DNA of 64,000 nucleotides from Anticarsia gemmatalis (GCF_050436995.1 NC_134758.1:12387597-12451596), one strand, 5' to 3'; positions 1 to 11,615 are shown, counted from the stretch's first letter. Program-made: numbers and translations. The notes: generated by a model from the letters alone, not told the origin.

Positions 1-231
1 ACGCTTAGCCGGCGGGAGAGCCCGACAGATCCCCGCTTCGAACATGAAGTAATGCATTTTCCTGACGAAAAAAGGGGGGACGGGGTGCGCTAAATGGTTG
101 ATGGTATCGTGGGTAGTGGCACCGTCGGCTTGGACTTTTCTCCTGTCATCACGATCGTTAGCTATGTTCTTCCACGTCGAATATTCAGTTCGCACAGGTC
201 TTTCTGCATTCGCATACAACAATATTAATTA
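1..231. other. GC-richer left edge, unassigned
   Basis: The first 180 bases are clearly richer in G and C than the following kilobases (runs such as gccggcgggagagcccgac and gggggacggggtgcgc). No frame is convincingly coding and no splice signals stand out. It may be the end of a mobile element or an exon that starts outside the window. I do not recognise it. Confidence 0.25.
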
Positions 232-350
232 TGCGATCCACAAATAATTGTTTTGGGTCTGGTTGTACGTTGTGCCCATTAATTGTATGTTTGTAAAAGT
301 CAAGACACAAGAACAATTTATAGTGCTGGAGTTGTCTTTTTGAATAAAAA
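232..350 (+). repeat. SINE family A, 5'-truncated copy
   Basis: The stretch follows the non-tRNA body of the SINE seen intact at 36201-36418: gatccacaaataattg, a gtctggttgtacgttgtg segment, ttgtatgtttgtaaaagtc, acacaagaacaa, and gctggagttgtctttt before an A-rich end. The tRNA-like head with its promoter boxes is missing, so it should be inactive. Confidence 0.75.
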
Positions 351-1602
351 GGTGTCTTGACATACATAGATCGAGCATGAGTATGAAAAGACATTGGTTT
401 TATAACATGTCGATAACAAACATGCAAGCGGTCCGTCTTATTGGGCGGTGAGCAGTTATCTCAGCCAATACAGCTCTTGAAGAATGCCTCTTGTCTCTCA
501 GGAAAACCTAAATTAATTATTAATTGTACAGTACATGTTTATTGTTGATATAAGTTGTAACTAATAACAATATTACGTAACACAAAGACATACTAACATT
601 CCATACTAACCAAGCAACGCGGAACGTTCCTAGACATAACTATTAAATTATAATAACATAATAATCTAGGCATAATATTATTAATTATTATAACACAAAC
701 AGTAGTCTATATACGCTGAACAAAACTGTACCTACTTCATATAATAACACCGAAAGGAACTTTATTATTTTTCTTTATCAATTAGCAGTGAGTTAGGTCT
801 CCCACGCAAATGTTGCAAAATGCAGTCTGATAATTTTCGGGATATTTCTAGGGCCACGAATGGATTCATACTTTTGGTTCGAGACTACATTTAGTAGGAA
901 TGACCAAAATAAAAACGTCGTCGCATCGTAGCTTAATAAAACAAGTTTTTTTTTAATCCGGCAAATTCAAATTACGGGACACGGGACTATACGCAAAATT
1001 CCGGGACAATGCCAGTCATCTGGCAACCCAAGGCAACTTACCAATGACTTTTTTAAAGTGAACGAAAACATTGTGGTGATTTTTTTTTAAATCCTGAAAA
1101 TATATATAGGCAAAATACGAGCTATATTTTTAACGGGGTACTTCACACGAGTGATCCTACGGGTACAAGCTATAGTAACATATACATATGATACATACAC
1201 ATAGTACATAATGTATATGACAGTAATTCTCTCTAATTAGCACTCAGATGCAACCCGCTACCACATTACAGCGATCCCGAGGGGACATTGTTATATGTGT
1301 ATATGAGAATATTAAGGCTTTACGCACTCTCGGCTACACGGCGAATTTTAATTATACTAGACCTATTATAATGTCTTCCTAGCTGCTTTTCGATCACGGG
1401 AGTCAGATGTAAACGATTTAGAATTGTCAATCATCACTGGACAACACGACCTGGGCTACCTGGACACATTCACACAACCGTCTCACTCTGATTAACTATA
1501 CAGTGTTTTATCACTTTCAATCAATATTGAAACCGTACATGAATGAAAAACACTATGTTTAATAGTAAGGCCGATTATGTGATAAATTGAGTACCAGAAT
1601 TT
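351..1602. other. Gene-free AT-rich spacer
   Basis: I see no exon, no RNA gene and no recognisable repeat here, only AT-rich sequence with short A and T runs. Confidence 0.5.
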
Positions 1603-1662
1603 TACATGGGGCGACTGCCTATCGGGATCTCCATAACCTAGTTACCTAGGCTATAATACAAA
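1603..1662 (+). repeat. Repeat family G fragment
   Basis: The segment gcgactgcctatcgggatct, then ccataacctagttacctaggctataata, matches the middle of the family G repeat seen at 14119-14247 (gatcggctgccaatcccacct...cccagttacttgggttataaca). It is a short, diverged internal piece. Confidence 0.5.
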
Positions 1663-2611
1663 CTTCCTAACATCGTTAAAACAATTTACCATATTCATTT
1701 AGTAATTGCCAATTGAATTTCTCGTATAGACAAATGATTGAAACTAGTCATAACGGTCGAGCGATACCATTATTAATTCGTTGAAGCAACACGCGTATGA
1801 ATGGGTTTACCGCAACCCAGACGATGGTCACTCAAATGGTTAGTTGTAATAACCGATATGTATAGCGGTTTGTATAATAATATAACGTTAATAAATAGAG
1901 ATAACCATGTATCTGTAAATAAATGTATGTAGAAAAAGGAGTTATGTGTGTCACAAATAATAATAAGGCTTTATGTTTAAACGGCAGGTTCGCTTAGATT
2001 TTATTTAAAAATCTAGTTCGGTTTATTAAGATTTTATCTGTTCCAAAGATAACAGAAGCTTATGCCCATCAGAGCAGGACACAAAATGATTTTTACTAAC
2101 TATCAGCGTGTACATGATTTATTTTTCAGTAAGTATTTGTATGAAATCAAGGCTTCATTTCATTTGGGTAGGTATAATAGAGACAAAATAAAAAATCACT
2201 GAATCAGTCCTCATTTTCAAAACTAGGTCATCACGATGTCATAATGGTTTCCATTTGATAACACATTTATGAAAAAACCCAGTAAAATATTCTTATTGAA
2301 AGTTGTCAGGAAATTAATATTCCCGCGAACGAAGGAGATATCGCCCCGATATCTTTGAGTTAGGATTTATTATGATTTATTTAACTAACCGACTGTTAGA
2401 CGGCGGTTTAGAAATTTTGGTTCGACTATTTTATTGTTATTGTATTTTCAATCAAGTTGAAATAAAATTTACTTAAATGTTATATTTGTTTGAAGCAATA
2501 AATAAGTTTTTATATTTATTATTTAATTTCAGAGTTGCTTTGAAATTAAATTAGTTATGCAAGAGGTAAAAAATGGTTTTTAATTTTTTTTAAATACGAC
2601 AGTTTAAACAC
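1663..2611. other. Gene-free AT-rich spacer
   Basis: Nothing recognisable. A short direct motif (aaatttaatt-like) recurs around 2440-2560 but has no clear boundaries. Confidence 0.45.
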
Positions 2612-2742
2612 AAAGAATTGCTCTTGCATCGCGGGGACTTGAAACCAGACCCGAAAAGCGTGTTACGTGGATCGTACAAATATTTTTCCCGTGTGGGAAT
2701 CAAACCACTACCAACGCATTGGTTGTTGCGTGGCGACTACAA
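2612..2742 (-). repeat. SINE family A, degraded copy
   Basis: Read on the minus strand it has a cgccacgcaacaaccaatgcgttggtagtggtttgattcccaca-type head (the last part a decayed B box), a gatccacgtaacacg segment, and the closing tccccgcgatgcaagagcaattct. The middle of the SINE is partly deleted. It is flanked by AT-rich spacer. Confidence 0.7.
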
Positions 2743-3169
2743 TTTTGAAGGTACATAAGAATTTCTGATGTTTATAACTGGAAATAAAGGCTATGTTTTG
2801 TCCTAAAATATTTGATCACCTAACTTTAACCTAATTTAAGTTAAGCATTTCAGCCGCAAAAGCTTAATAAACCTTCAAAGACTAGTAATCTACTATAACA
2901 CTAAACCTAATCGTTTTAAAACACCAATAACATTTTGCTTGACCCGGGAATTGAAGCCACGACCTCAATCAGCAACTTAACCGGCGCACTATAACAATAT
3001 CAATTAAGCATACTTCACGGTCCGTATAGGAACTACTTACATTTTACGACCTAGGTGATAGTTAGATAGCCTATACTAAATAACTATAGAATCTTGCTAT
3101 GTGGAATGTTAGTACTTGAAGCCAAAGTCTAGATTAAATCTAGATATTCATGTAAATTCATTTATTTCG
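2743..3169. other. Spacer with a decayed tRNA-like head
   Basis: Around 2938-2985 the minus strand reads like an old tRNA-derived SINE head: a B-box-like region (ggcttcaattcccggg) preceded by a gcgccggttaagttgctgat stretch. It has no clear tail. The rest is featureless AT-rich sequence. Confidence 0.3.
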
Positions 3170-3255
3170 TAAGCCCGTATTGTCCCACTGCTGGGCAAAG
3201 GCCTCCCCCATTTTATTCCAGTCCTCTCTATTTCCTGCTATGCGTGTCCAATTAA
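3170..3255. repeat. LINE-like fragment with CCACTGCTGGGCAAAGGCC
   Basis: It reads gtaagcccgtattgtcccac, then tgctgggcaaaggcctcccc, then a pyrimidine-rich stretch and tgctatgcgtgtcc. This is the texture of a common lepidopteran LINE, read antisense. It differs from the SINE C tails after 'ctgggcaa', so I keep it separate. The open frame is broken and short. Confidence 0.55.
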
Positions 3256-3320
3256 TATTAAACTGAACGTAATATAGGCGTACATGCTTGTTTGTTTGTA
3301 CGTTTTTTTCCAAAACCTGA

Positions 3321-3496
3321 CCTGTAACTAGATTCTCTACTACTATCGACTACCGACAACCGGCTAGCTAACGAAAAATTTTACACGTAAATCGGTTTAG
3401 CGCCTCTACCGGACTCCGTAAGAACTATTTTGGCAGTACATTTTAATGTCAAACTCTCAGTCTCAGTACAGACTATACAGAATTGCGCTACTGATC
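3321..3496 (+). mobile_element. MITE-like family F, copy 1
   Basis: About 176 bp. It opens with cctgtaactagattctctac and tactatcgactaccgacaac and closes with gactatacagaattgcgcta ctg. The reverse complement of the end (cagtagcgcaattctg) resembles the start, giving imperfect terminal inverted repeats. The core contains gcgcctctaccggactccgtaag and actattttggcagtaca. Other copies are at 7943, 21692 and 26657. It encodes no transposase. Confidence 0.6.
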
Positions 3497-4233
3497 TAGA
3501 AAAAAATGCGCAGGGCGATAGATCATGTGCCGGGGAAGGACATAGGTTACTTATATCTTTTCAAAAAATATCTTTGAGGATTAAAAGAAAAGAGAGAGTT
3601 GAAATCATCAAGTTTTTATTGAAAAACTAACTATCAATGAAAACGCATATAGATTCGAACTATCATCTTTAGCCAAAGCAAAATCAGTAATGTTCTAAAA
3701 GCAAGCGATTGTGAACTAATGATCAGCTATCAAAGCTGCACTTAGTTCTAATTTAGATCATTTAGACACTAATGTACTGCAATAATACTTAGATCTGTTC
3801 CAAATGTCATCGGAATATTATAGATGCGAAATGGGCTAATTGCACAGTTTACGTTCCGTGTTTTAGGTTGTCCGTTTATGATAAGGATCTAGTGGTTAGG
3901 TTAATTGAGGAGTGCTAGATTCGATTTTTTAAAGAATTCTTCTGAAAATCTTGTGAAAAGACGTAACAAATAAACTAACAAAAACTCTGGAGTGCGAACC
4001 CACGTCAACAAGAGCAGAAGTCATCTTAACCACTGTACCACTAGTGCCTACCTATTATATCTAATCAGGAAGATTCTGAAAACTGGGTTGACATTTTTCA
4101 AATAAAAAATATAAAAGCCATTTTCACAGCTCACAGATAAATGTCAGATAAACTGTCCAATAGATAAATTGACAGCAAATGTACTAAAACAATTGACAAA
4201 AATCGTCTTAAAAAGTTATCCAATACTAATTAC
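3497..4233. other. Spacer with a decayed tRNA-like head
   Basis: Near 3985-4050 the minus strand shows a weak tRNA-like head (gtggtacagtggttaagatg, then gacgtgggttcgcactcc). This is a fair A-box and B-box pair about 35 bases apart, with no recognisable body. No exon was seen in the rest. Confidence 0.35.
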
Positions 4234-4425
4234 GAGGCGCCCATAGCCAGTTGCGCTCACCGGTCGGTAAACGATCTGTAGGTTAAGCAAACCTTGGCGC
4301 GGTCATTCCGTAGATAGGTGGCCGCAAAGTAGTATTTGAACAGGACGTCTCCGTGCTTCGGAGGGCACGCAAAAAGTCGGTCCCAATTGTTGTCAATTGA
4401 CCACTAACCATATGGTAAGAAGAAG
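4234..4425 (+). repeat. SINE-like family E, copy 1
   Basis: The order of blocks is gcgcccatagccagttgcgc, tcaccggtcggtaaacgatctg, ggcgcggtcattccgtagat, ctccgtgcttcggagggcac, and ccactaaccatatgg before a tail of aagaagaag. The same blocks in the same order occur at 47477-47690 and, inverted, at 48676-48882. A simple A-rich repeat tail fits a retroposed element. No pol III boxes are obvious, so its class is unproven. Confidence 0.7.
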
Positions 4426-5260
4426 AATTACGAGGTCGTTAAAACAGCTATATAGCTTTTCTGAAAAAAATGGCCTATTGAATGGCCGCAGACTATGACA
4501 TAGTTTAATAGTTTCGGAGCGTTATGTCAGATGTCAACAGTGTCTGCAATGTCAGTTGACATGTGCGTCCGCTATAAAAACAATATGGCCGCAATAGATT
4601 TTTGTGTTGTGCTGAATCCGTAAGTAAAAAACTATTTGGCCATTACGTTGTATAAAATTTAATGCTTTATTTTGATTCTAACTACTACGTTTTGTAGGAG
4701 GATGTCCCTTTTTCCTTCAAGGTTTTGTTTACATGAAAATGTCCAGGAAACGGCATCTTCGATGCGTTCCTGCAGCATATATTAAAAAATTACTAAATAT
4801 TTAGTCAAAATTATGTACTACTTTAATATCCATGTTGAATAATACGCGGAGTCCAGGTGCCGTTTATAGATATTTATTTTAAAAAGTTTGTTTATTCACT
4901 AAACATGCATTTTGAATAAATTATCTCCCTGACAGTATTCTTCATAAAAACTCACAATATCATAACAAAAAGCCTTTACTAAGTGATTGAAAGCCATCAA
5001 TAGTCTAAACAGAATCCTTCGTACACACAATAAATCTACCCTACAAATTGAGTGCATTTCACACTATTTGCAATTGAAAATACACTCTATTGTGTTCACA
5101 ATAGGAATGCAAATGTATTGGCAAGTTTCCACTTAGTTTTAAGCTAGTTTTCTTGAGATGCATCGTGCGGGAATACGGTTGAAAATTCTCTGTTCGTAAC
5201 GTAGAAACTGTTGAAAGATTTGTACTTGTATGATAGTATGTAGTTTAATATTGGATTTTT
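4426..5260. other. Gene-free spacer
   Basis: Holds the word atggccgca twice (about 4490 and 4586) and a TATAAAAA at 4573-4580 followed 40 bases later by gtaagt. I do not regard these as a proven promoter or exon. The rest is AT-rich without structure. Confidence 0.4.
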
Positions 5261-5345
5261 TATATCGTATGGTTAGTGGTCAACCTAGTGTCAAAGTTCT
5301 TCAAGCCGCCCGAAGACCTTTGACGTGGCTTAACGACTTATCTTA
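5261..5345 (-). repeat. SINE-like family E, 3' fragment
   Basis: On the + strand it reads atggttagtggtcaacctag, tgtcaaagttcttcaagccg, cccgaagacctttgac. This is the reverse of the family E 3' half, as seen at 47600-47690 (cctctcgggcggcttgaacaa...ccactaaccatac). Confidence 0.65.
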
Positions 5346-6104
5346 ATTGACAATAAAGAAAGAATATTGGACTAAAAGTGTAGGTCGGAAATGAGAAATG
5401 TTGTAAATATTTTAGATTGAAATAGTTTTAAATTAATTATGTAGTATAGTGTACAAAAATTTACTTAATGTTAACCATGTGTGAGATGTCCAATAACATT
5501 TACTTTTTACTTACGTATTCGAAAGTAAGTTTTGAGACACGTATTGTAGCCCGGCTAATTGTTAATTTTTTGAGTACATACCTGAAACAAGATAAAACAT
5601 AACATTAGAACCATTTAGACGTAACACAACTATTAAAGTATCTATGTACAAAATATAGTTTCTTCATAGTTAAAGATTGTTAAGGTATACGAAATATTCA
5701 AGAGCGTTATTTTCACTAGCATATCAAGGAAATACGTAATGAATAGGCAAAGAGATTTATGTAGAGAAGCAATAGGCTTCTTTTCAATCTTTTGCAACGG
5801 TAGAGCCGCAGAAAAGTTATTTAAAGTATATAAAGTTTTGTTTTTTTCTAACACATAATAGTCCCACAGCTAAACAAGATTTTCCTGCCGAACGAGGGAG
5901 AAGTAGGCTTTCAGACCACCATATTGGACAAATTCGGATTGGGGACTTCTTTTATAAAATTCCGAAATTACAAAAACCCAATTTTGATTTTGACAAAAAA
6001 AGTACACGTATTAATTGAAGATTACATAATCTGTGTATTTTGACTAACACGGGTAAATCTCGCGATCCTGTTACTGGTTAAATACCCTCAATATCCAATG
6101 ATTA
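5346..6104. other. Gene-free AT-rich spacer
   Basis: The piece atgtgtgagatgtccaataacatttactt (from 5477) recurs with differences near 12120-12150 (gtgtgtgagttgtccaatgatatttactt), so both may belong to one old unnamed repeat. Nothing else was recognised. Confidence 0.4.
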
Positions 6105-6148
6105 GCGTTCACGCAACGTTCACGCAGCGTTAACGCGGCGTAAACGCT
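6105..6148 (+). repeat. Four 11-bp CG-rich tandem units
   Basis: Four back-to-back 11-base units: gcgttcacgca, acgttcacgca, gcgttaacgcg, gcgtaaacgct. Each contains a near-palindromic GCGTTNACGC. The block has nine CpG sites in surroundings that are almost free of CpG. Function unknown. Confidence 0.7.
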
Positions 6149-7942
6149 TAGCAGATTAGAACAATTTTTAATTAATAATTAAAGCTACTTTGCATTTCTT
6201 TATTGCTGATTTTTTAAATAGCTAATAGTTTATTGATTTAGTTTTTACATTGAATTTGTATTAGCTTCCTCCTTTCTAATACGTGCTTGATTTTTTGTTT
6301 GACAAATTGTCTAGAGTATTGTAGCTATCTAGATAAAAGGTGTTTGATGCTGAAATTAAGTCGTTATATTATTTTACTTTCTTTAATTTAGTTACATATT
6401 ATATTGATACCGTATTTCAGAATGAAAGATTATTTGTTCCGACAGATAATAATTTTAAAATATTTACATTTTCAAATGAATCTTTTGTCGAAATATAGTT
6501 TAACGAAAATAATTTCAATCCAAAGTTATTGATCAGATCTCTGATTCGCGACTTATAATATTTTTTTTTGGGATTAGTTTACGTCCATATTAAGTATCGT
6601 CAGACAGACGTCAAAAGTTGCTTACGTTTTAATAATATTAATAGGAATTAGACATTTCTATCGCTATATCTAGTAATACATAATAACACGTCTTAGACAG
6701 ATTACACATCTAATTTAGTAGAGTGCATACCTTTGAAGGATTTACCTGACACGTAATCATTGATATCAGTAGCACATCACAGTAACCGCAAACTATTAAC
6801 GCGTTAATAATAAATAACCTGCTATATAGCGTATAACGTTATATTATTAATAGCATGCGTTGATTGAAGTGTTAAGAGATGATCATTTACAAATCTCTAG
6901 GAATTATAAGGTAATAAGAGTCTGTTTGTGTCCCTTTAGCACTAAAACAGCTGTATTGATAGACTGATAGATTATAATAATATGCTTATATATATATAGC
7001 TAATTTTTACACAACAATGTACCAAAATGACTTTTGTAAACACAGCGTTATTTTACCGCGTCGAAACTATTTCTGTCATTTTTTTTATCCCAATCCATTT
7101 AGTTGTATTTAATATGAGTAAATACATAATTACAAATTGTCATAATTTATAGATAGTAACAATCGTAATTTATGTGTACTTAAATTCGGATAAGTTTACC
7201 TGATTTTTTAATTTTTTATAATGTAAATTAGATCAATTCATACCCTTTACTCCAAAATGTACAATTAGAGATAATTTATTTGACAAAAATATGAATAAAA
7301 ACTTAGCTAGACAAAAATATAGCTAAAAACTTATTTAATTCCTCAATTATTTAAAAAGCAATAAATAAATAGCAGTTAATATAACGGTTGTTTAGTTGCA
7401 ATATCAATAATAGTGAATAGCGCATTATCGGATAGCTGTAGTGCGACGCTTAATTGGACGGAAAACGACTCATTGTTTAGCGTTTAAGCTGGGATCTCCA
7501 TGTAGGAAGTGTTCTGGGATAAAGTGCGTGGGTTTGAGGTTATTTTTAAACTTAAAAGCGAAGCAACATATTACTAAATAGAAGTCTCTCTCTCTCTCTC
7601 TCTTAATGGCTATTCGTAATAAGTAATGGCATATGATGGTCGCATTAGATCCATATAGTATGCAGCAAGTCTATAGCCACCGAGCACATAAGGCTAGCTC
7701 AGGGCTACAAAAAAATATTAGTAGAGAGAGAATAACGCTTTACTTAACCCTAGAATTACAAACCTAAAACCTCGTTATTATAAACCATAAGCCCTTAGAC
7801 TTAGACCGATATTGATTCTGAAAATAATTTACCTAAAATGACTGCAACTAAATGGTATCATATCTGTTGTAAATGCCGATTTTTTTTTTCAGCCCTGAAC
7901 CTTGTTTTTTGTCTAGCTACGATAGTATTTCTAGCATAATAA
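6149..7942. other. Gene-free AT-rich spacer with a (CT)n run
   Basis: Very AT-rich. A (TC)n microsatellite of about 19 bases lies at 7585-7603 and a short (TA)n run at about 6987-6999. No exon and no known repeat family was seen. Confidence 0.5.
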
Positions 7943-8113
7943 CCTGTAGCTCGATTCTCTACTACTATCGACTACCGACAACCGACCTGCCATCGAGAAA
8001 TTTTGTATGATCAGCGCCTCTGACGGGTGTCGTAGGAAACATTTTGGCAGTACTTTCTAAATGACAAAATTTCGATACTCGACAGTACCGACTGTACAGA
8101 ATCGCGCTCCTGT
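7943..8113 (+). mobile_element. MITE-like family F, copy 2
   Basis: About 171 bp, the cleanest copy. It opens cctgtagctcgattctctac and closes gactgtacagaatcgcgctc ctg, so the ends are imperfect inverted repeats. The core has gatcagcgcctctgacggg and cattttggcagtac, matching copies at 3321 and 26657. Confidence 0.65.
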
Positions 8114-9767
8114 TCCTATCACTTACATAGATATTCTTAACTATCCAGTATCTCCCTACCTACCAACACACACACCCTACACGAACAGCTCCCAGCAACA
8201 GGGTAGAACAGACAATCGCACTGATTGAACCGTCCATCACTCATTACACTATCAGAACTACTCATCCGACGCACATGCCAATACAGCCTTTTGCACACAG
8301 TTGGTTTTACTAGAGCTGTAGCGCTATTTCCTATTTTCGGCCAGCTATCGTATAAAAATTAAAACTTCGAGACATTATGGCTAAGGTACAGCTAATTTAA
8401 GTTAAGCATTATTTCACATTAGTGTGGGATCTATGGCCCTTGCTCATCAGAATTAAAGAATTCTTTATTATATTAAGTATTATTCAGTATTGTAACGAAT
8501 GCTTCAAAAGTATGGCAAATGGAAAATAGCATTTTTCTAAAAATTAAAACGTATTAACCAATCCAGTTGCCTTTATTTAAGTATGAAAGATTCTTATAAG
8601 TAGAAAATTAAGAAAAACTTTTAGTTAGCGCTAAAAGTAATCTAATCTTTCAGATGTTCAGACCTTTTAAAACGCGTAACCCAGTACTTACTCCACAATG
8701 ACATATTAATGTTTATTACTAAAATGTATTATTAATGTTCCCGCCATCCATCTCGCAATAATACTAGTTAATCATATTAATATCGTCAACAAAACACAAT
8801 AACTTAGTTACATGTGACCTTGAGCATATATGTACGGAAGTAAACCCTAATTCAAAAGGATAGAGTCTATTATTGAATATAGTAATGATTATTTGTAGGT
8901 GTAACTTACTCATACAGCAGACAGAAGAATAATAGAAGTTCTATTTTTGGATTGATATTTTTTTTATGAAAGTGCATGTGGCCAGTAAATGGTAATCTTT
9001 TAAGACGTCTTAAGCACGGGTAACTAGGAAAATAGATCATTTTCAATGGTTACTTTAACCATTGAAAATAATCGTTATAATATGCTTCTCCAATATATTT
9101 AAGTAAGTATGACTCTTCAATAGCGGATACTGGAAACCTTTACATATTTTATCTTACACCTATAATCCTCGAAAAGCTAGACTGAAATGTTTTAACGAAT
9201 ACATAGATGATGCATCCTATTTTAGATAATGAAGGTGATGTTGGGTACAATTTGAACATAATGCGCACTGTTGTTCATAGCCAAAAATGCCTATTTAGAC
9301 ATATCAACAGCAACCGTCTTTACGAAATTTAGGTGTCAGGTTAAGATAAATAAATTAGATAGAAGAAATAAAATCCCTAGTTACGCTTTAAACCCTATTA
9401 TTATAACGACATAAAAATAAAAAAAGCCAGTCAAAATATATAAGTTTTTTTCAGCCTTGGGACTACTGTAATTCCCCTGTGCCGTGGTCATGAGTTGACA
9501 GTTACATGACAAATGACTGCAGCGCACCGCGAGACAACCATGCATCATACAAACAATCATACAATTGTTTCACGTTCATACACTTTCATACAGTTTTTGC
9601 TCCAACCTGAAACTATTGTATGAAACCTAGATTTATAATACTGGGACGTTTGGTTTTATTTTTCCGGTTGAGATAGATTTTTAGCTTTGGTTTCAGTGTT
9701 CATGTACTTTGTCATCATGTAAACCCTAATGGGTGGTAATATTATTCATTTTCTTCTTTAAAAATAC
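8114..9767. other. Gene-free spacer with one short hairpin
   Basis: A perfect 13-bp stem with a 5-base loop lies at 9039-9069 (attttcaatggtt / aaccattgaaaat). A moderately C-rich stretch at 8150-8300 shows no coding frame. The rest is AT-rich. Confidence 0.5.
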
Positions 9768-9984
9768 TACTCCCGCACTAGGAATTGCTCGTGTGTCACG
9801 GGGAATGTTACAAACATACAAACAACGGACAGAAAGTACAATAAGACACGAAACAATTAATTACGTATTGCACAAATAGATTGATCCGCGTCTTTGTGTA
9901 TCGCGCAAATCGAAAAGAATCAAACCCATGAGCTCCCGACGCAATGGTAGCGGCGTGGCGACCTTGACCACTGCTCCATAGTAA
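9768..9984 (-). repeat. SINE family A, near full-length, diverged
   Basis: On the minus strand the head reads tggagcagtggtcaaggtcg, ccacgccgctaccattgcg, then gggtttgattc (a decayed B box), then the body with gcgcgatacacaaagacgcg and a 3' end of agtgcgggagt. The 'ggagcagtgg' box departs from the family's 'gcgcagtgg'. A small internal duplication separates B box and body. Confidence 0.7.
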
Positions 9985-10369
9985 GCAACTTGATCATTTA
10001 TCAAATTAATAAGAACTAGATTTTTAGCATGTAATGTCTACAGTACAATAGAAATAATAATAATATGTTATGAAGATTTATTAGATACATTTTACAAATA
10101 ACTGCCACTAATACTGACAAGATTAAATTAGCTACAAAAAATGTTTCGATCATACTTTATTTTCGCTATCACCGTGACTTGCGTTTTAAACCAATATTTC
10201 TAAAGCAATATCGTGTCAATAACAAAATATGAATAACATGACTGAAATTAGTTAATATTTGTTAAGGCAATAACCTTATCTTTACATCATGAAGTCCCGA
10301 GTTCGATTAATTTTTCATTATTTTTTCGGTTTTCAAACTGTTATCCTGTTTTATTAATTTCGAAATATT

Positions 10370-10492
10370 TTTAATAGTAGCCCGGTCTATGATAACGTGT
10401 TAGTTACTTCTCAATAAACTTACCTTCTACATGGGACCAATGTTGTAAATGATGAAAAGTGAGCTACTTATAGCTTTACCTATATGTATGTA
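10370..10492 (+). repeat. SINE family B body, left piece
   Basis: Matches the body of the family B SINE at 17808-18075: ttaatagtagcccgg, ataacgtgttagttac, ctacatgggaccaatgttgt, aaatgatgaaaagtg, then a tatatgtatgta tail. The tRNA-like head is not visible. It is directly followed by the TIR element at 10493. Confidence 0.6.
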
Positions 10493-10761
10493 TACAACGT
10501 GCCGCTGCATGGCATAAACGTATGGGTAGGGCGAGAGGTCCTCATGTAAAGTACAACAATTTGTATTATTATTATTAATTACCGACTTATTAACAATTAA
10601 CTTTATTAAAGAAAATTCACAGCCTGTATAATTAACTCGAATAAATTTCGTTCACCGGGCTTAGGAGTCTTATGATATTTGAATTAATGAAATTAAAATG
10701 AGAAAGAATGCTACCCCACCCATACGTTGAAGAAAATAAGCCATTGCAGCGGCACGTTGTA
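10493..10761. mobile_element. TIR element (MITE) in a SINE tail
   Basis: A 269-bp element bounded by inverted repeats. The left end is tacaacgtgccgctgcatgg and the right end, reverse-complemented, is tacaacgtgccgctgcaatg. The similarity continues inward to cgtatgggtaggg with one indel, giving TIRs of about 40-45 bp. Both flanks read tatgtatgta, a possible 10-bp target duplication or simply the (TATG)n tail it landed in. The interior is AT-rich and non-coding. Confidence 0.7.
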
Positions 10762-10870
10762 TATGTATGTATATTCTCAATAGTAGCCTATTTACTAACA
10801 TACCAGGTATATAGCAATAGGCTCACTCCTATTATTTCTTCCACCACTGCCTACATCTTCAGTTATATAC
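10762..10870 (+). repeat. SINE family B body, right piece
   Basis: After tatgtatgtat it reads tcaatagtagcctatttac, gtatatagcaataggctcac, ctattatttcttcc, matching the mid-part of family B in the + orientation. With 10370-10492 it makes two direct copies that flank the TIR element. Confidence 0.5.
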
Positions 10871-11070
10871 TTTCATAATTATAAGTCTACATGCGACAAG
10901 CAGTTGTGTTATTTCACGGTAGCTAGACACAGCTCAGAAGTGCGAACACTCTCGTAAACTACACAACTTTTATATTAAGTCGGTTAAACTACTAACTAGT
11001 TGGAAACTCGGTTTAATCTCTTACATTATTTTTAAGACGTTTAGTTAAACAGGGATTTTTTAATACTACC
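10871..11070. other. Gene-free spacer
   Basis: AT-rich, nothing recognised. Confidence 0.4.
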
Positions 11071-11151
11071 GACTCGCACTTGGCCAGCGTGGTGGATTCA
11101 AGGGCTAACCTCTCCATGAAAGGAGACCCTTGCCCAATAGTAGGATATTAA
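11071..11151 (+). repeat. SINE family C 3' tail
   Basis: The sequence gactcgcacttggccagcgt, ggtggattcaagggctaacc, tctccatgaaaggagaccct, tgcccaatagtagg is the LINE-like 3' segment of the family C SINE (full copy at 53803-54088). No head is attached. Confidence 0.7.
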
Positions 11152-11499
11152 TGAGTTAATTTATTATTTTTACTGGGATTTAACCAAAAATTGTGTCTTA
11201 TTATTCGTCTTACTAACGATCGTGATAGAGTTACAACTATTTTGTTTGAAACAAAGCCGGTGCATAACTTTGTTTTATAGTCTCCAATAATCAGTAATAG
11301 GCCACAAAGCAAGTGGACAGTTTGATTAAAACTAGCTACCTGAGCAAGAGTTTGTTTTACAGTGTTCATGTGTGTGCCTTCTATTTAATCATTCTCATAT
11401 TGGAATATCCCAATGTGACGGTAGACCAGCTCCAGCTAAAGTCCAGACGCAGATCAGATGACTTGTGCTATCCAAAGCACAGAAGTTTCCAGTCAAAAC

Positions 11500-11615
11500 G
11501 AATTGCCGACGCCTTAAGTGTAGTGTCCGCAAGGGTTGGGGGTTCGATTCCAATACAGAATAGGTGTTTGCGTGATCCAAAAATAGTTGTTTCGGATCTC
11601 ATTTGAAGTCCTATA
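11500..11615 (+). repeat. SINE family A, degraded copy
   Basis: It keeps ggttgggggttcgattcc (a good B box), then gtgatccaaaaatagttgtt and tcggatct. The A box (ttaagtgtagtgtccgc region) is decayed and the 3' half is lost. Open frames over this locus on both strands are by-products of the SINE. Confidence 0.6.

Noticed and set aside
4573..4626. TATAAAAA followed by a gtaagt donor as a leader exon
   Set aside because: The implied exon would be only about 15 bases, and such TATA words are frequent in AT-rich DNA.
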